This document shows, piece after piece, positions 9,811 through 19,849 of a stretch of 64,000 nt of DNA (the first letter of the stretch is position 1; each line of letters begins with the position of its first letter). The notes under the pieces are model-generated. The model saw only the letters and a program-made list of their open reading frames with translations. It was not told where the DNA came from and did not search any database. A program made the position numbers and the translations under genes. This DNA is from an uncultured Lachnospiraceae bacterium. GTDB lineage: Bacteria > Bacillota > Clostridia > Lachnospirales > Lachnospiraceae. The DNA is taken from assembly GCA_951801955.1 (NCBI GenBank), contig CATOOV010000001.1, positions 1 to 64,000 on the forward strand. The letters run 5' to 3'.

Positions 9811-10974
9811 ATGTTTCAGTATCATTGTTTAAATCCCATTGCCAATGTGGGTTTGGAATTGTTTGGCGAAGGTTATACGAAAACAGAGGAAATGGAGGGG
9901 GCGCAAGCCATTCTTGTGAGAAGTGCGGCAATGCATGACCTTGAACTTCCAGATGGGCTTTATGCAGTTGCAAGGGCTGGCGCTGGCGTCAACAATATCC
10001 CTTTGGATAAATGTGCAGACCAGGGGATTGTAGTGTTTAATACCCCAGGGGCAAATGCTAATGGGGTGAAGGAACTGGTCTTTGCGGGAATGCTCCTTGC
10101 CTCTAGGGATATCACTGGTGGGATCCAGTGGGTATTGGACCACCAGGACAGTGAAACCGTGGGGAAAGATGCTGAGAAGGCAAAAAAGGCATTTGCAGGC
10201 TGTGAGATTTCCGGGAAGAAATTAGGCGTAATTGGTCTTGGAGCAATTGGCGTCAGGGTTGCAAATGCAGCAAACCGTCTGGGTATGGAGGTGTATGGTT
10301 ACGATCCTTATATCTCTGTGAACGCAGCGTGGAACTTGTCTAGAAGTATCAAACATATCAGCAATATAGAGGATATTTATCGGGAATGTGATTACATTAC
10401 AGTCCATGTACCCCTTATGGACAGTACGAAGAAAATGCTGAACAAGGAAGCCTTTGATATGATGAAGGAAGGGGTTGTGGTCCTGAATTTTGCCAGGGAT
10501 CTTCTGGTTGATGAGGAAGCCATTGTGGAAGCGCTCAAAGAGGGCAAGGTTAAAAAATATGTTTCTGATTTTCCCAACAGTACTACGGCTGGAAAAGAAG
10601 GCTGTATTGTAATTCCTCATTTGGGAGCTTCTACCTCGGAGTCTGAGGATAACTGTGCAGTGATGGCAGTCCAAGAGGTGATGGATTATTTGGAGAATGG
10701 AAATATCCATAATTCTGTGAATTTTCCAAATTGTGATATGGGTGTCTGCACAGCGGCAGGGCGTGTGGCAATCCTGCATAAAAATGTTAAAGGTTTGATT
10801 GGAAAATACACGGCAGTTATGGGCAATAATAATATCAATATTTCTGATATGACAAATAAGAGCCGGGGAGATTACGCATATTCCCTGCTGGATATTGATT
10901 CTTCTGTTACAGGGACAGCAGTAGAACAGTTGAAAGAAATTGAAGGCGTGTTAAAGGTAAGGATTATAAAATAG
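9811..10974 (+). CDS. serA: D-3-phosphoglycerate dehydrogenase
   Basis: GXGXXG KLGVIGLGAIGVRVANAA, C-terminal ACT-like region; directly follows serC. Confidence 0.93.
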   Translation: MFQYHCLNPIANVGLELFGEGYTKTEEMEGAQAILVRSAAMHDLELPDGLYAVARAGAGVNNIPLDKCADQGIVVFNTPGANANGVKELVFAGMLLASRDITGGIQWVLDHQDSETVGKDAEKAKKAFAGCEISGKKLGVIGLGAIGVRVANAANRLGMEVYGYDPYISVNAAWNLSRSIKHISNIEDIYRECDYITVHVPLMDSTKKMLNKEAFDMMKEGVVVLNFARDLLVDEEAIVEALKEGKVKKYVSDFPNSTTAGKEGCIVIPHLGASTSESEDNCAVMAVQEVMDYLENGNIHNSVNFPNCDMGVCTAAGRVAILHKNVKGLIGKYTAVMGNNNINISDMTNKSRGDYAYSLLDIDSSVTGTAVEQLKEIEGVLKVRIIK

Positions 10975-11003
10975 CGCATATTTTTTCTTGTCATATATGA
11001 CAA

Positions 11004-11044
11004 AAAAGGCTGCTGCATAATGTAAAAAATGCGGCAGCCTTTTA
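11004..11044 (+). terminator. rho-independent terminator after serA
   Basis: aaggctgctgcat...atgcggcagccttttat. Confidence 0.85.
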
Positions 11045-11163
11045 TACCCTGCAAGGATGCGCAGGAAATCGGATATGTGGCATGTTAGTAAGGTAACACG
11101 AATCCTGCGCTAAGACTAGCAGTACGTTTTGACCGTACAGAGAATTCCCCCAATGGTGGAACA

Positions 11164-12441
11164 TCAATACTTATTGTTGTAGTGAAGAAGAATCATATTG
11201 AGAGAATGATCCTCATCCATCATCTGCTGGTAAGTATTGTAAACAGAGGAACAGGAGGATTGTGTTTTCTCAATAATCTTATCGAAATATTTTTCCAATG
11301 TCATCAGGATTCGATTGTTCATCTGGCAGATATTATATTTGTGCTGCAAAAACGAAAGAAGCCTGGGATGTTGGTGGAGTGATACATTCCGCTTCGGTGT
11401 CAATGTATTACTCATCAAGTATGAAAGAGCAACGATCTCCGTAGCTGGGGCAGGAGTGAAGGGGATCGGCTGATTGTTTGTCCAGCATTCCAACATAAGA
11501 AAAGATTCGTCAATCATTTTAATGACCTGGGAATCTACGGTTCCATCCAAAATTTCTTTTGTAATATTTAATGTAGAGTTGCGGTATACTTCCAGCAGAT
11601 ATTGGTCATAATCCTCTGCATTGGACATACAGGCAGGCAGGGAAATCTTTCCGATATTGTGCAGCAGCGCCGCGAGCTGTATGGTTTTACGGGCGCTTGT
11701 GTTAAGTTGCATGGTATTTGCAATATTCTCACTTAATTGGACAGCATAGTTGGTGTGCAGTGCCGTATACTCATTGCGGAAATCCACAGAGAAAATAAAG
11801 GTCATAAGGTAATTATGTATCTGTGCCTCTGTAAGAGTAAAATGGCTCTGTGTGTAATCACTTAATTCTTTCTGGTATTCCAATGTTTGGATATGTTCCA
11901 TCATATGGTATTTTTTTTCCGTATCCTGAAACCAACGGATATCCGAGGGCAGGAATACAGTTCCGCTGCATTTTTCCAAGAAGGAATCCAGATGATCTGC
12001 ATGGTTCAATATACAGAAAATATCAATCCGGTCGGCAAGATAAATGAGCTTTGCAATGTCACGGTGGTAGTTATTGATTGGAACGGGATAGTACTGTGCA
12101 TTACAGTGATGATGATATAAAATAATATCAGCATATTCCGGCAGCGGCGAAAAGGTTTTAAAAAGAAGGTAGCCGAAAACCGAATGTTCCATGGAATCAT
12201 TGAGGTCAAAACTCAACATGGAATCAATTTCCTTTTCCTTATAGGCGCCGATATCGTGAAGCAGCCCCAGCATGAAAATACTCTGCTTCTCCTCTTCGGT
12301 ATAGCGCCTAGTCTCTTCCAGCATTTTCATTAAAATATAGGCAACACGTTCTCCATGGTTAATCAGCCTTGGATCTAGATGCCGGAAAGAATGGCAAATG
12401 ACGTCTACAATGTTGATAAGCGGTGCTCCATTCATACACAT
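11164..12441 (-). CDS. HD (HD-GYP-like) domain phosphohydrolase
   Basis: LLHDIGAYKEKEID, ILYHHHCNAQYYP, AALLHNIGKISLP. Confidence 0.75.
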   Translation of the reverse strand: MCMNGAPLINIVDVICHSFRHLDPRLINHGERVAYILMKMLEETRRYTEEEKQSIFMLGLLHDIGAYKEKEIDSMLSFDLNDSMEHSVFGYLLFKTFSPLPEYADIILYHHHCNAQYYPVPINNYHRDIAKLIYLADRIDIFCILNHADHLDSFLEKCSGTVFLPSDIRWFQDTEKKYHMMEHIQTLEYQKELSDYTQSHFTLTEAQIHNYLMTFIFSVDFRNEYTALHTNYAVQLSENIANTMQLNTSARKTIQLAALLHNIGKISLPACMSNAEDYDQYLLEVYRNSTLNITKEILDGTVDSQVIKMIDESFLMLECWTNNQPIPFTPAPATEIVALSYLMSNTLTPKRNVSLHQHPRLLSFLQHKYNICQMNNRILMTLEKYFDKIIEKTQSSCSSVYNTYQQMMDEDHSLNMILLHYNNKY

Positions 12442-12617
12442 ACCTCCAATCTGGAATATTTTACAGGAACAGCCAACAGCCAGCGAGTCCTGCTGTGTAT
12501 AGTTGAAAATGATGCCGCCCTGTAATCCGCTTGATTTTGATGTATAAACTATACTATAATTATAGTAAATTTGAAATCAAGTGTCAATAAAAGCAAAGGC
12601 CATAAAGGAGAAAACAA

Positions 12618-13580
12618 ATGTGGAAAGTAACAGCAGATATGTTTTTGCAGGGGGATGTCCTTGCGAAAAAAAATACGGAAATGGTGTCAGATAATTTGGC
12701 GGAGCTGGAGGAGCTGCAGAAAGTGGCAAAGCCCGAAGTATTAAAAGGATATTTAGAAGATCTGATTCCTGTCCTTGTAAATTTTGCATTGAAGGCAGGG
12801 TTTGCTTTTTTGATTTATATTATCGGCGCAAGGATGATTAAATGGCTTAGAAAGATCCTAAAGAGGACATTGGAGCGTTCTGGTGTGGATGAGGGTGTCA
12901 AGCAGTTTATGGATTCTTTTGCTAAAATTGTCCTGTATTTTATTTTGGCAGTTGCCGTGGTGAACCAGCTTGGAGTTGAAACCACTTCCGTAGTTGCCGT
13001 GCTTGGTTCCGCGGGGCTTACGTTAGGGCTTGCACTGCAGGGCAGCCTTGCAAATTTTGCGGGCGGTGTGTTAATTTTATTGTTTAAACCGTTTAAAGTT
13101 GGGGATTATATTATTGAAGACACTCACAATAATGAAGGTGTCGTGTCAGAAATCATGATTTTTTATACGAAGCTTGCCACCACAGATAACCGGACGGTGG
13201 TAATCCCGAACGGAATCCTTGCAAATTCTAGTCTTACCAATGTGACTCAGCAGGATAAAAGGCGGGTAGACTTGTATGTAGGAATCTCTTATGAGTCTGA
13301 TATGAAAAAGGCAAAGGCACTCCTGACAGAAATGATTACAAAAGAGCCTGCACGGCTTACTGAAGAAGAGACCGTGGTATTTGTGGATGCCTTAGAAGAC
13401 AGCAGCGTCCGTTTAGGCTGCAGGCTGTGGGTCTTATCGTCGGATTATTGGATGGTAAAATGGAAACTTACAGAGCAGATAAAGATTATGTTTGATGAAA
13501 ACCAGATTGAGATACCCTACAATCAATTAACTGTTTCCTTGAAAAAAGAAGAAATTGACAAGTTTGGTAAAATATGCTAA
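12618..13580 (+). CDS. MscS-type small-conductance mechanosensitive channel
   Basis: AVLGSAGLTLGLALQGSLANFAGGVLILLFKPFKVGDYI. Confidence 0.93.
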   Translation: MWKVTADMFLQGDVLAKKNTEMVSDNLAELEELQKVAKPEVLKGYLEDLIPVLVNFALKAGFAFLIYIIGARMIKWLRKILKRTLERSGVDEGVKQFMDSFAKIVLYFILAVAVVNQLGVETTSVVAVLGSAGLTLGLALQGSLANFAGGVLILLFKPFKVGDYIIEDTHNNEGVVSEIMIFYTKLATTDNRTVVIPNGILANSSLTNVTQQDKRRVDLYVGISYESDMKKAKALLTEMITKEPARLTEEETVVFVDALEDSSVRLGCRLWVLSSDYWMVKWKLTEQIKIMFDENQIEIPYNQLTVSLKKEEIDKFGKIC

Positions 13581-13642
13581 TCTGTTAAGCATGGCAGATT
13601 ACACTGCACAAGAGAGAAAAAGATTTATAGGAGGAAGTATTT

Positions 13643-13846
13643 ATGCAGCAGGGAACAGTAAAGTGGTTTAATGCAAAAAAGGGTTATGGATTTATTTCAG
13701 ATGAGAATGGAAAAGATATATTTGTTCATTTTTCGGCGTTGAATATGGAAGGGTTCAAGGAATTAAAAGATGGCGAAGCAGTAGAGTTTGAAGTAGTGGA
13801 AGGGGAAAAGGGTCCGCAGGCTTCAAATGTTGTACGTCTGGCTTAA
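13643..13846 (+). CDS. cold shock protein
   Basis: [33 protein letters not shown]. Confidence 0.97.
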   Translation: MQQGTVKWFNAKKGYGFISDENGKDIFVHFSALNMEGFKELKDGEAVEFEVVEGEKGPQASNVVRLA

Positions 13847-13871
13847 GGATTTTGATATAATGGATGAACCA

Positions 13872-13897
13872 GGAGACTGCCTTCAGGCAGTCTTTTT
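13872..13897 (+). terminator. rho-independent terminator after csp
   Basis: gagactgcc-ttc-aggcagtcttttt. Confidence 0.85.
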
Positions 13898-13898
13898 G

Positions 13899-14001
13899 TT
13901 CTCATATAGGAAATTCCTCCGAATTTCCTATATGAGAAAATAAATATGCGCACTCATGCGAATGGAAGATGTGACTGCGTGACCGCACTCGGCGCGGCAA
14001 A
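13899..14001. repeat. dispersed composite repeat: tctcatataggaa hairpin plus GCGCAC module
   Basis: Hairpin resembles 50298-50338; following tatgcgcac...ggcgcggcaaag resembles 31636-31686 and rc of 50395-50452. Confidence 0.6.
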
Positions 14002-14117
14002 GCACCCAAGTCCCTCATGAATGAGGGATTTAGGGAGATGATGCGGACTTGCCCACTTTGTTTTCTGGTGCCTTGACGGTCTGACAGATATTATAAATTT
14101 TGAAAGGATAGAAAACT

Positions 14118-17033
14118 ATGGATTTAAGTAATTGCACAGCATATGAAGTGCTGGAGGAAAAAAAATTAGGGGATATAAAGTCTGCAGGTTTTCTGCTCCA
14201 GCATAAAAAGAGCGGGGCAAAGATCAGCCTGATTTCGAATCAGGATGAAAATAAGGTATTTTATATTGGATTTCGGACACCGTCTTTGGATAGTACCGGA
14301 GCGGCGCATATTTTGGAACATTCTGTACTGTGCGGCTCTGAGAAATTTCCGGCAAAGGATCCTTTTGTAGAGCTTGTGAAAAGTTCACTGAATACATTTT
14401 TAAATGCCATGACCTACCCAGACAAGACGATTTATCCTGTGGCGAGTTGTAACAGCAAAGATTTTCAGAACTTGATGGAAGTTTACCTAGATGCTGTGTT
14501 CCATCCGAATATCTATCAGCATAGGGAAATTTTTTGCCAGGAAGGGTGGCATTATGAGATGGAAGATTTGGAATCACCCCTGACAATCAATGGAGTGGTT
14601 TACAATGAGATGAAAGGCGCATTTTCCTCTCCAGACGAGGTATTAAGCCGGGAAATCTTTAAAGCGCTGTATCCAGATACTTCCTATGCCTATGAATCTG
14701 GCGGGGATCCGGAAGCGATACCAGACCTTAGTTACGAGCAGTTTCTTGCGTTTCATCAGAAATATTATCATCCCTGCAATTCTTATATCTATCTCTATGG
14801 CGACATGGATATGGAAGAAAAATTAAACTGGATGGACCAAGAATATCTCAGTAAGTTCGAAAAAATTCAGATAGATTCAAAGATAAAATTGCAGAAACCA
14901 TTTGGAAAAACCCGCGAGGTGGAAATTCCTTATCCCATTGCAAGCGGGGAACCTTTGGAAGATAACACATATTTATCTTACAACGTCAGTACAGGGACGA
15001 TTTTAGACAAAACGTTGTATGTGGCATTTGACATCCTGGATTATGCATTGCTCAGCGCTCCAGGCGCGCCTTTAAAACAGGCATTGCTGGATGCAAAGAT
15101 CGGAAAAGATATTATGGCGTCTTTTGATAATTACAGCCTTCAGCCGATGTTGTCCATTGTGGCAAAGAATAGTAATCCAGAACGGAAAGAAGAGTTTTTA
15201 TCTATTATCCAAAGAGTTTTGAAGGAACAGGTGGCGCATGGAATTAATAAAAAATCATTGCTTGCAGGAATCAACAGCTTTGAGTTCCGATATCGGGAGG
15301 CAGACTTTGGTTCCTATCCAAAAGGGCTTTTGTTTGGCATTAAATGTCTGGACAGTTGGCTGTATGATGATTCCAACCCTTTCCTGCACCTGGAGGAATT
15401 GGAAGTAATTGAATTCTTAAAACAACAGGTGGAACAGGGGTATTTTGAAGAACTGGTACAAAAATACCTTCTGGATAATACACATGCGGCGGTGGTGGTT
15501 GCTAAGCCGGAATACGGATTGAATGCCAAAAAGGAAGGGGCATTGGCAAAGAAGCTTCAGGAATACAAAGAGTCCCTGAGTGAAAAAGAGCAGCAGGAGA
15601 TCGTTGATTTTACCCATCATTTGAGACAGTATCAAGAAGAACCTTCTGCGCCAGAAGATTTGGATAAGATTCCAACCCTCACAAGGCAAGATATAAAAAA
15701 AGAGGGCGAAAAGCTTTACATCCGCGAAAAGTATGTGGATGATACGTTGGTGTTGTGCCATGACATTGATACAAATGGCATTGCATATTTCAGCCTGATG
15801 TTTGATGTGACAGATATGCCCCCGCAGCAGATCCCTTACCTTGGTATTTTGAAAGCTGTTTTGGGTTATGTGGATACGGTGTCTTACGGCTTTCCAGAAC
15901 TTGCCAATGAAATTAATCTCCATACGGGGGGGATTTTCAGCAACATAGGGATTTATCCCCATGTGGAACAAGACACGATTTCCCTGAAATATGAGGTGAA
16001 GGTGAAGGCACTGTACCAAGAAATCCCAAAGGCTATGGAAATCGTCCGTGAGATTTTGTCGAGCAGTAATTTCAGGAAACAAGAGCGTATGTATGAGATT
16101 TTAGCACAGTTGAAATCTAGGCTGCAGATGAGCATGAGTTCTGCAGGAAATGCGGTTTCCTCTATGCGTGCAATGTCTTATTTTTCAGAAAGTGCAAAGT
16201 ACACAGATATGGTCCAAGGTATTGAATTTTATCAGCTTGTAAAGGAATTGGAGGAACATTTTGAGGAAAAGAAGGATGCTTTAAGCCAGACATTGGAACA
16301 TCTGATGGAAGTTATATTCTGCAGGGAAAACCTGATATTCAGCATAGGGGCAGAACCCCAGGGGATTGCACAGTTGGAGCAGGAGATTGTGCCGTTAAAG
16401 GAAATTTTGTATCACAAAAAGGGTGGCGCCAAGAAGGAACCCTTGCTGCTGGAAAAGAAGAACGAAGGGTTTTTGGATGCGTCCCAAGTACAATATGTTT
16501 CCCGTGCCGGAAATTTCCGAAAGGAAGGTTATCAATATACTGGGACACTGCGTATTTTAAAAGTGCTTCTCAGTTATGATTATCTTTGGCTTAACATTCG
16601 TGTCAAGGGCGGGGCTTATGGATGTATGAGTGGATTTACCAGAAAAGGCGATGCTTATTTTGCTTCCTATCGAGATCCCAACCTGAGCCAGACAAACGAA
16701 ATTTATGAGGGAATTCCAGAGTATTTGGAGCAGTTTACCGTGGAAGAAAAGGAAATGACGAAATATATCATTGGCACTTTCAGCAGCGTGGATGCCCCCC
16801 TGACTCCTGGAGCAAAGACGGGACGAAGCGCAACCGCATACCTCACTGGTGTGACAGAGGAAATGCTCCAAAAGGAACGAGAGGAAATTCTGAATGCAAA
16901 TCAGGAAGATATACGAAAGCTCTCTGGGATTGTCCGTGCCGTATTAAAAGAAGATGCGCTCTGTGTGATTGGAAATGAAGAAAAGCTCACGAAAGAGAAA
17001 GAACTGTTTTTGGAACTGAAAAACTTGTATTAA
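14118..17033 (+). CDS. M16C-type insulinase-family (presequence protease-like) metalloprotease
   Basis: HILEHSVLCGSEKFPAKDPF (inverted zinc motif HxxEH), 971 aa. Confidence 0.93.
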   Translation: MDLSNCTAYEVLEEKKLGDIKSAGFLLQHKKSGAKISLISNQDENKVFYIGFRTPSLDSTGAAHILEHSVLCGSEKFPAKDPFVELVKSSLNTFLNAMTYPDKTIYPVASCNSKDFQNLMEVYLDAVFHPNIYQHREIFCQEGWHYEMEDLESPLTINGVVYNEMKGAFSSPDEVLSREIFKALYPDTSYAYESGGDPEAIPDLSYEQFLAFHQKYYHPCNSYIYLYGDMDMEEKLNWMDQEYLSKFEKIQIDSKIKLQKPFGKTREVEIPYPIASGEPLEDNTYLSYNVSTGTILDKTLYVAFDILDYALLSAPGAPLKQALLDAKIGKDIMASFDNYSLQPMLSIVAKNSNPERKEEFLSIIQRVLKEQVAHGINKKSLLAGINSFEFRYREADFGSYPKGLLFGIKCLDSWLYDDSNPFLHLEELEVIEFLKQQVEQGYFEELVQKYLLDNTHAAVVVAKPEYGLNAKKEGALAKKLQEYKESLSEKEQQEIVDFTHHLRQYQEEPSAPEDLDKIPTLTRQDIKKEGEKLYIREKYVDDTLVLCHDIDTNGIAYFSLMFDVTDMPPQQIPYLGILKAVLGYVDTVSYGFPELANEINLHTGGIFSNIGIYPHVEQDTISLKYEVKVKALYQEIPKAMEIVREILSSSNFRKQERMYEILAQLKSRLQMSMSSAGNAVSSMRAMSYFSESAKYTDMVQGIEFYQLVKELEEHFEEKKDALSQTLEHLMEVIFCRENLIFSIGAEPQGIAQLEQEIVPLKEILYHKKGGAKKEPLLLEKKNEGFLDASQVQYVSRAGNFRKEGYQYTGTLRILKVLLSYDYLWLNIRVKGGAYGCMSGFTRKGDAYFASYRDPNLSQTNEIYEGIPEYLEQFTVEEKEMTKYIIGTFSSVDAPLTPGAKTGRSATAYLTGVTEEMLQKEREEILNANQEDIRKLSGIVRAVLKEDALCVIGNEEKLTKEKELFLELKNLY

Positions 17034-17051
17034 ATTTCCAAAGGAGAATAT

Positions 17052-17960
17052 ATGGAAGCAAATTTAAAATCTGGTTTTGTGACACTGGTCGGCAGGCCGA
17101 ATGTGGGAAAATCCACATTGATGAATCGCCTGATTGGTCAGAAAATTGCAATTACCTCTAAAAAACCCCAGACTACCAGGAATCGGATTCAGACCGTGTA
17201 TACAGAGGAAGGCAAAGGGCAGATTGTATTTTTAGATACTCCTGGCATCCACAAAGCAAAAAACAAATTGGGGGAGTATATGGTAAATGTTGCCGAGCGC
17301 ACATTGAACGAGGTGGATGTGATACTTTGGCTGGTGGAACCCTCGAATTTTATCGGGGCAGGAGAGCGGCATATTTTAGAAAAACTCAAAAAGACATCCA
17401 CACCGGTAATTTTGATTATCAATAAGACCGATACGGTAAAAAAAGAAGAAATCCTTGAATTTATTGATACCTACCGGAAACAATATGATTTTGCAGAGGT
17501 GGTGCCTTTGTCTGCGCTGAGGGGGGAGAATACGGAAATCCTTCCAGAATTAATTTTTAAGTATCTTCCCTATGGTCCCATGTTTTATGATGGGAATACC
17601 ATCACAGACCAGCCGGAACGCCAGATCGTCGCAGAGATTATCAGGGAGAAATCCCTTCATGCTTTGGACCAGGAAATTCCCCATGGAATTGCAGTCACCA
17701 TTGAGCGGATGAAAGATCGGAAGAATCAAGACATTATGGATATTGACGCCACGATTATCTGTGAGAGGGATTCCCACAAAGGGATTATTATTGGAAAAGG
17801 CGGAAGTATGCTGAAAAAGATAGGCACAAACGCCAGGTTTGAAATCGAGCGTCTTTTGGACTGCAAGGTAAATTTAAAGTTATGGGTAAAAGTGAAAAAG
17901 GATTGGCGGGACAGTGATTTTCTTCTTAAGAACTTTGGATATCGGGAAAATGAGAAGTAA
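17052..17960 (+). CDS. era: GTPase Era
   Basis: GFVTLVGRPNVGKSTLMNRLIGQKIAITSKKPQTTRNRI, KH domain GIIIGKGGSMLKKIGT. Confidence 0.97.
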   Translation: MEANLKSGFVTLVGRPNVGKSTLMNRLIGQKIAITSKKPQTTRNRIQTVYTEEGKGQIVFLDTPGIHKAKNKLGEYMVNVAERTLNEVDVILWLVEPSNFIGAGERHILEKLKKTSTPVILIINKTDTVKKEEILEFIDTYRKQYDFAEVVPLSALRGENTEILPELIFKYLPYGPMFYDGNTITDQPERQIVAEIIREKSLHALDQEIPHGIAVTIERMKDRKNQDIMDIDATIICERDSHKGIIIGKGGSMLKKIGTNARFEIERLLDCKVNLKLWVKVKKDWRDSDFLLKNFGYRENEK

Positions 17961-18041
17961 AGATAAGAGGAATCATGCTATTTCTGCCAGATTTTTGTTA
18001 GTATAACGACATGTGGAAGGGACACCCTAATAGAGTAAGAT

Positions 18042-18121
18042 GAGGTCGACGCATTAAGAAAATATGATATAAAATATAGAAAACACCATATCTTGTATCA
18101 TTCGTTCTTAGTGCTGAAGCC
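18042..18121. repeat. nested palindromic repeat, copy 1
   Basis: Long imperfect inverted repeat centred on aaaacac; related to 30296-30391. Confidence 0.6.
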
Positions 18122-18223
18122 CCAGATAAATGCTGTAGAGCCGTTTTATGATTTGAAATACTGCGCGTAGGCGCGCTCTTGCGGTGAACAGTAGAAGAAA
18201 ACAGAAGAACAGGGGGATTCCAT

Positions 18224-18439
18224 ATGATCGAGCAGGAATGGATGAAATTTGCAAGTACAGGAAGTGTAAGAGATTATTTAGATTATAAGAGCCATCAGGG
18301 GGTGGAAAGGATCTGTAAAGATGCCACAAACTCCATGCTGGCTGGAAGAAATAGTACAGGCAGGAGCGTGAATGGGTATGGGGCAAGCCATAGTGCTGAC
18401 AGGCATGGTGTTGTCGGCAGTCCCGGTGGGGGAATATGA
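18224..18439 (+). CDS. YqzL-like small protein upstream of recO
   Basis: EWMKFASTGSVRDYLDYKS resembles YqzL W..F..TG...YL.YK; located between era and recO; 3' end overlaps recO. Confidence 0.45.
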   Translation: MIEQEWMKFASTGSVRDYLDYKSHQGVERICKDATNSMLAGRNSTGRSVNGYGASHSADRHGVVGSPGGGI

Positions 18440-19169
18440 TAAAAGAATTACAATTTTGACGAAGGAAAGAGGAAAAATATCTGCTTTTGCCAGAGGCGCC
18501 AGACGCCCAAACAGCCAGCTTCTTGCAGCGGGCAATCCTTTTTCCTTCGGCAATTTTGAGACCTATGAGGGACGAAGTTCCTATACAGTGGTAAAGGCAG
18601 ATATTTCAAATTATTTCACAAGGCTTGCCCAAGATTTGGAGGGTGCCTACTATGGATTTTATTTTATGGAAATGGCAGAGTATTATGCCAGAGAAAATTC
18701 AGATGCAGTACATATGTTAAAGCTATTATACCAGTCCTTGCGTGCCTTGGAGAGCAAAAGGCTGGATAATCGGCTGGTGCGTCGGATTTTTGAATTGAAA
18801 ATGATGGTGGCTAACGGAGAATATCCCAATGTTTTTTCCTGCCTGAAATGTGGAAAAGGGGATAATCTCCGATATTTTCATATAAAAACGGGAGGAACGC
18901 TCTGTGAAAGCTGTGGGAGCCCTCTGGATTCCAGGTATTTGGATGAATCCACACTGTATACCCTTCAGTTTATTATTACCACAAAGGTAGAAAAACTGTA
19001 TACCTTTACCGTTTCTACACAGGTGTTAAAAGCGTTGGAAGAGCTGATGGATGAGTATATGGCATTTTATATTGACCGGGAATTCCATGCGCTAAAGGTA
19101 TTGGAAGAGAATAAGGATTTTGCCTCACAAGCAGTTGCAATAAATTGCCGAAAAGAGTATAATATTTGA
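18372..19169 (+). CDS. recO: DNA repair protein RecO
   Basis: IVLTGMVLSAVPVGEYDKRITILTKERGKISAFARGARRPNSQL, CLKCGKGD...CESCGS zinc ligands. Confidence 0.94.
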   Translation: MGMGQAIVLTGMVLSAVPVGEYDKRITILTKERGKISAFARGARRPNSQLLAAGNPFSFGNFETYEGRSSYTVVKADISNYFTRLAQDLEGAYYGFYFMEMAEYYARENSDAVHMLKLLYQSLRALESKRLDNRLVRRIFELKMMVANGEYPNVFSCLKCGKGDNLRYFHIKTGGTLCESCGSPLDSRYLDESTLYTLQFIITTKVEKLYTFTVSTQVLKALEELMDEYMAFYIDREFHALKVLEENKDFASQAVAINCRKEYNI

Positions 19170-19200
19170 GATTCACGTTAAGACTTTGAGGAGGTTGATT

Positions 19201-19821
19201 ATGAAAAAAATAATTTCCATCAGTCTGGTTTGTCTGTTGATAACCGGATTATTCAGCGCATGCGGAAAATCTTTGGAAGCGGACCGTGATACTGTATACA
19301 TTCAGAAAAAGGGTACCGTGGTTGGTGCAGCTATTGCGGATTTTGACAAAGATTATTATGAAGAAGGAGAGCTGAAATCCTTTGTGGAAGAAAAGGTGCA
19401 GGAATATCAGGGAGGACATGGAAAAAATAGTGTTGCAATTGATAATTTTTCTGTTGAAAAGGGTGTGGCAAAGCTGTATATGAAGTATGCAGACTGTGAA
19501 AATTATCAGGAATTTAATGATGTGACCTTATTTTCCGGGACAGTTCCACAGGCGTTGGCGGCAGGGTTCGATTTTAACACCAAATTTACAGAGATCAAGG
19601 ATGGGAAAGCTGCGGGCAGTGTAGAAAATAAGACGATTGTAGATACCGATTACAAGGTAGTTGTTCTCAGTGAGAAAGTAGATGTAAAAGTGGACGGTAC
19701 CATTTTATACATGTCATCCAATTACACTACTGTTAAGGCAAAAGATACTGTATCGATCCAACTTCCAGAGGAAGCTGGGGACGGAGAAGAAATGTCTTTG
19801 TCATATATTGTATATAAATAA
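19201..19821 (+). CDS. lipoprotein of unknown function
   Basis: Signal peptide with lipobox LFSAC. Confidence 0.75.
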   Translation: MKKIISISLVCLLITGLFSACGKSLEADRDTVYIQKKGTVVGAAIADFDKDYYEEGELKSFVEEKVQEYQGGHGKNSVAIDNFSVEKGVAKLYMKYADCENYQEFNDVTLFSGTVPQALAAGFDFNTKFTEIKDGKAAGSVENKTIVDTDYKVVVLSEKVDVKVDGTILYMSSNYTTVKAKDTVSIQLPEEAGDGEEMSLSYIVYK

Positions 19822-19849
19822 GTGGGAAAGAAGAGAAAGAGGTAATGTT

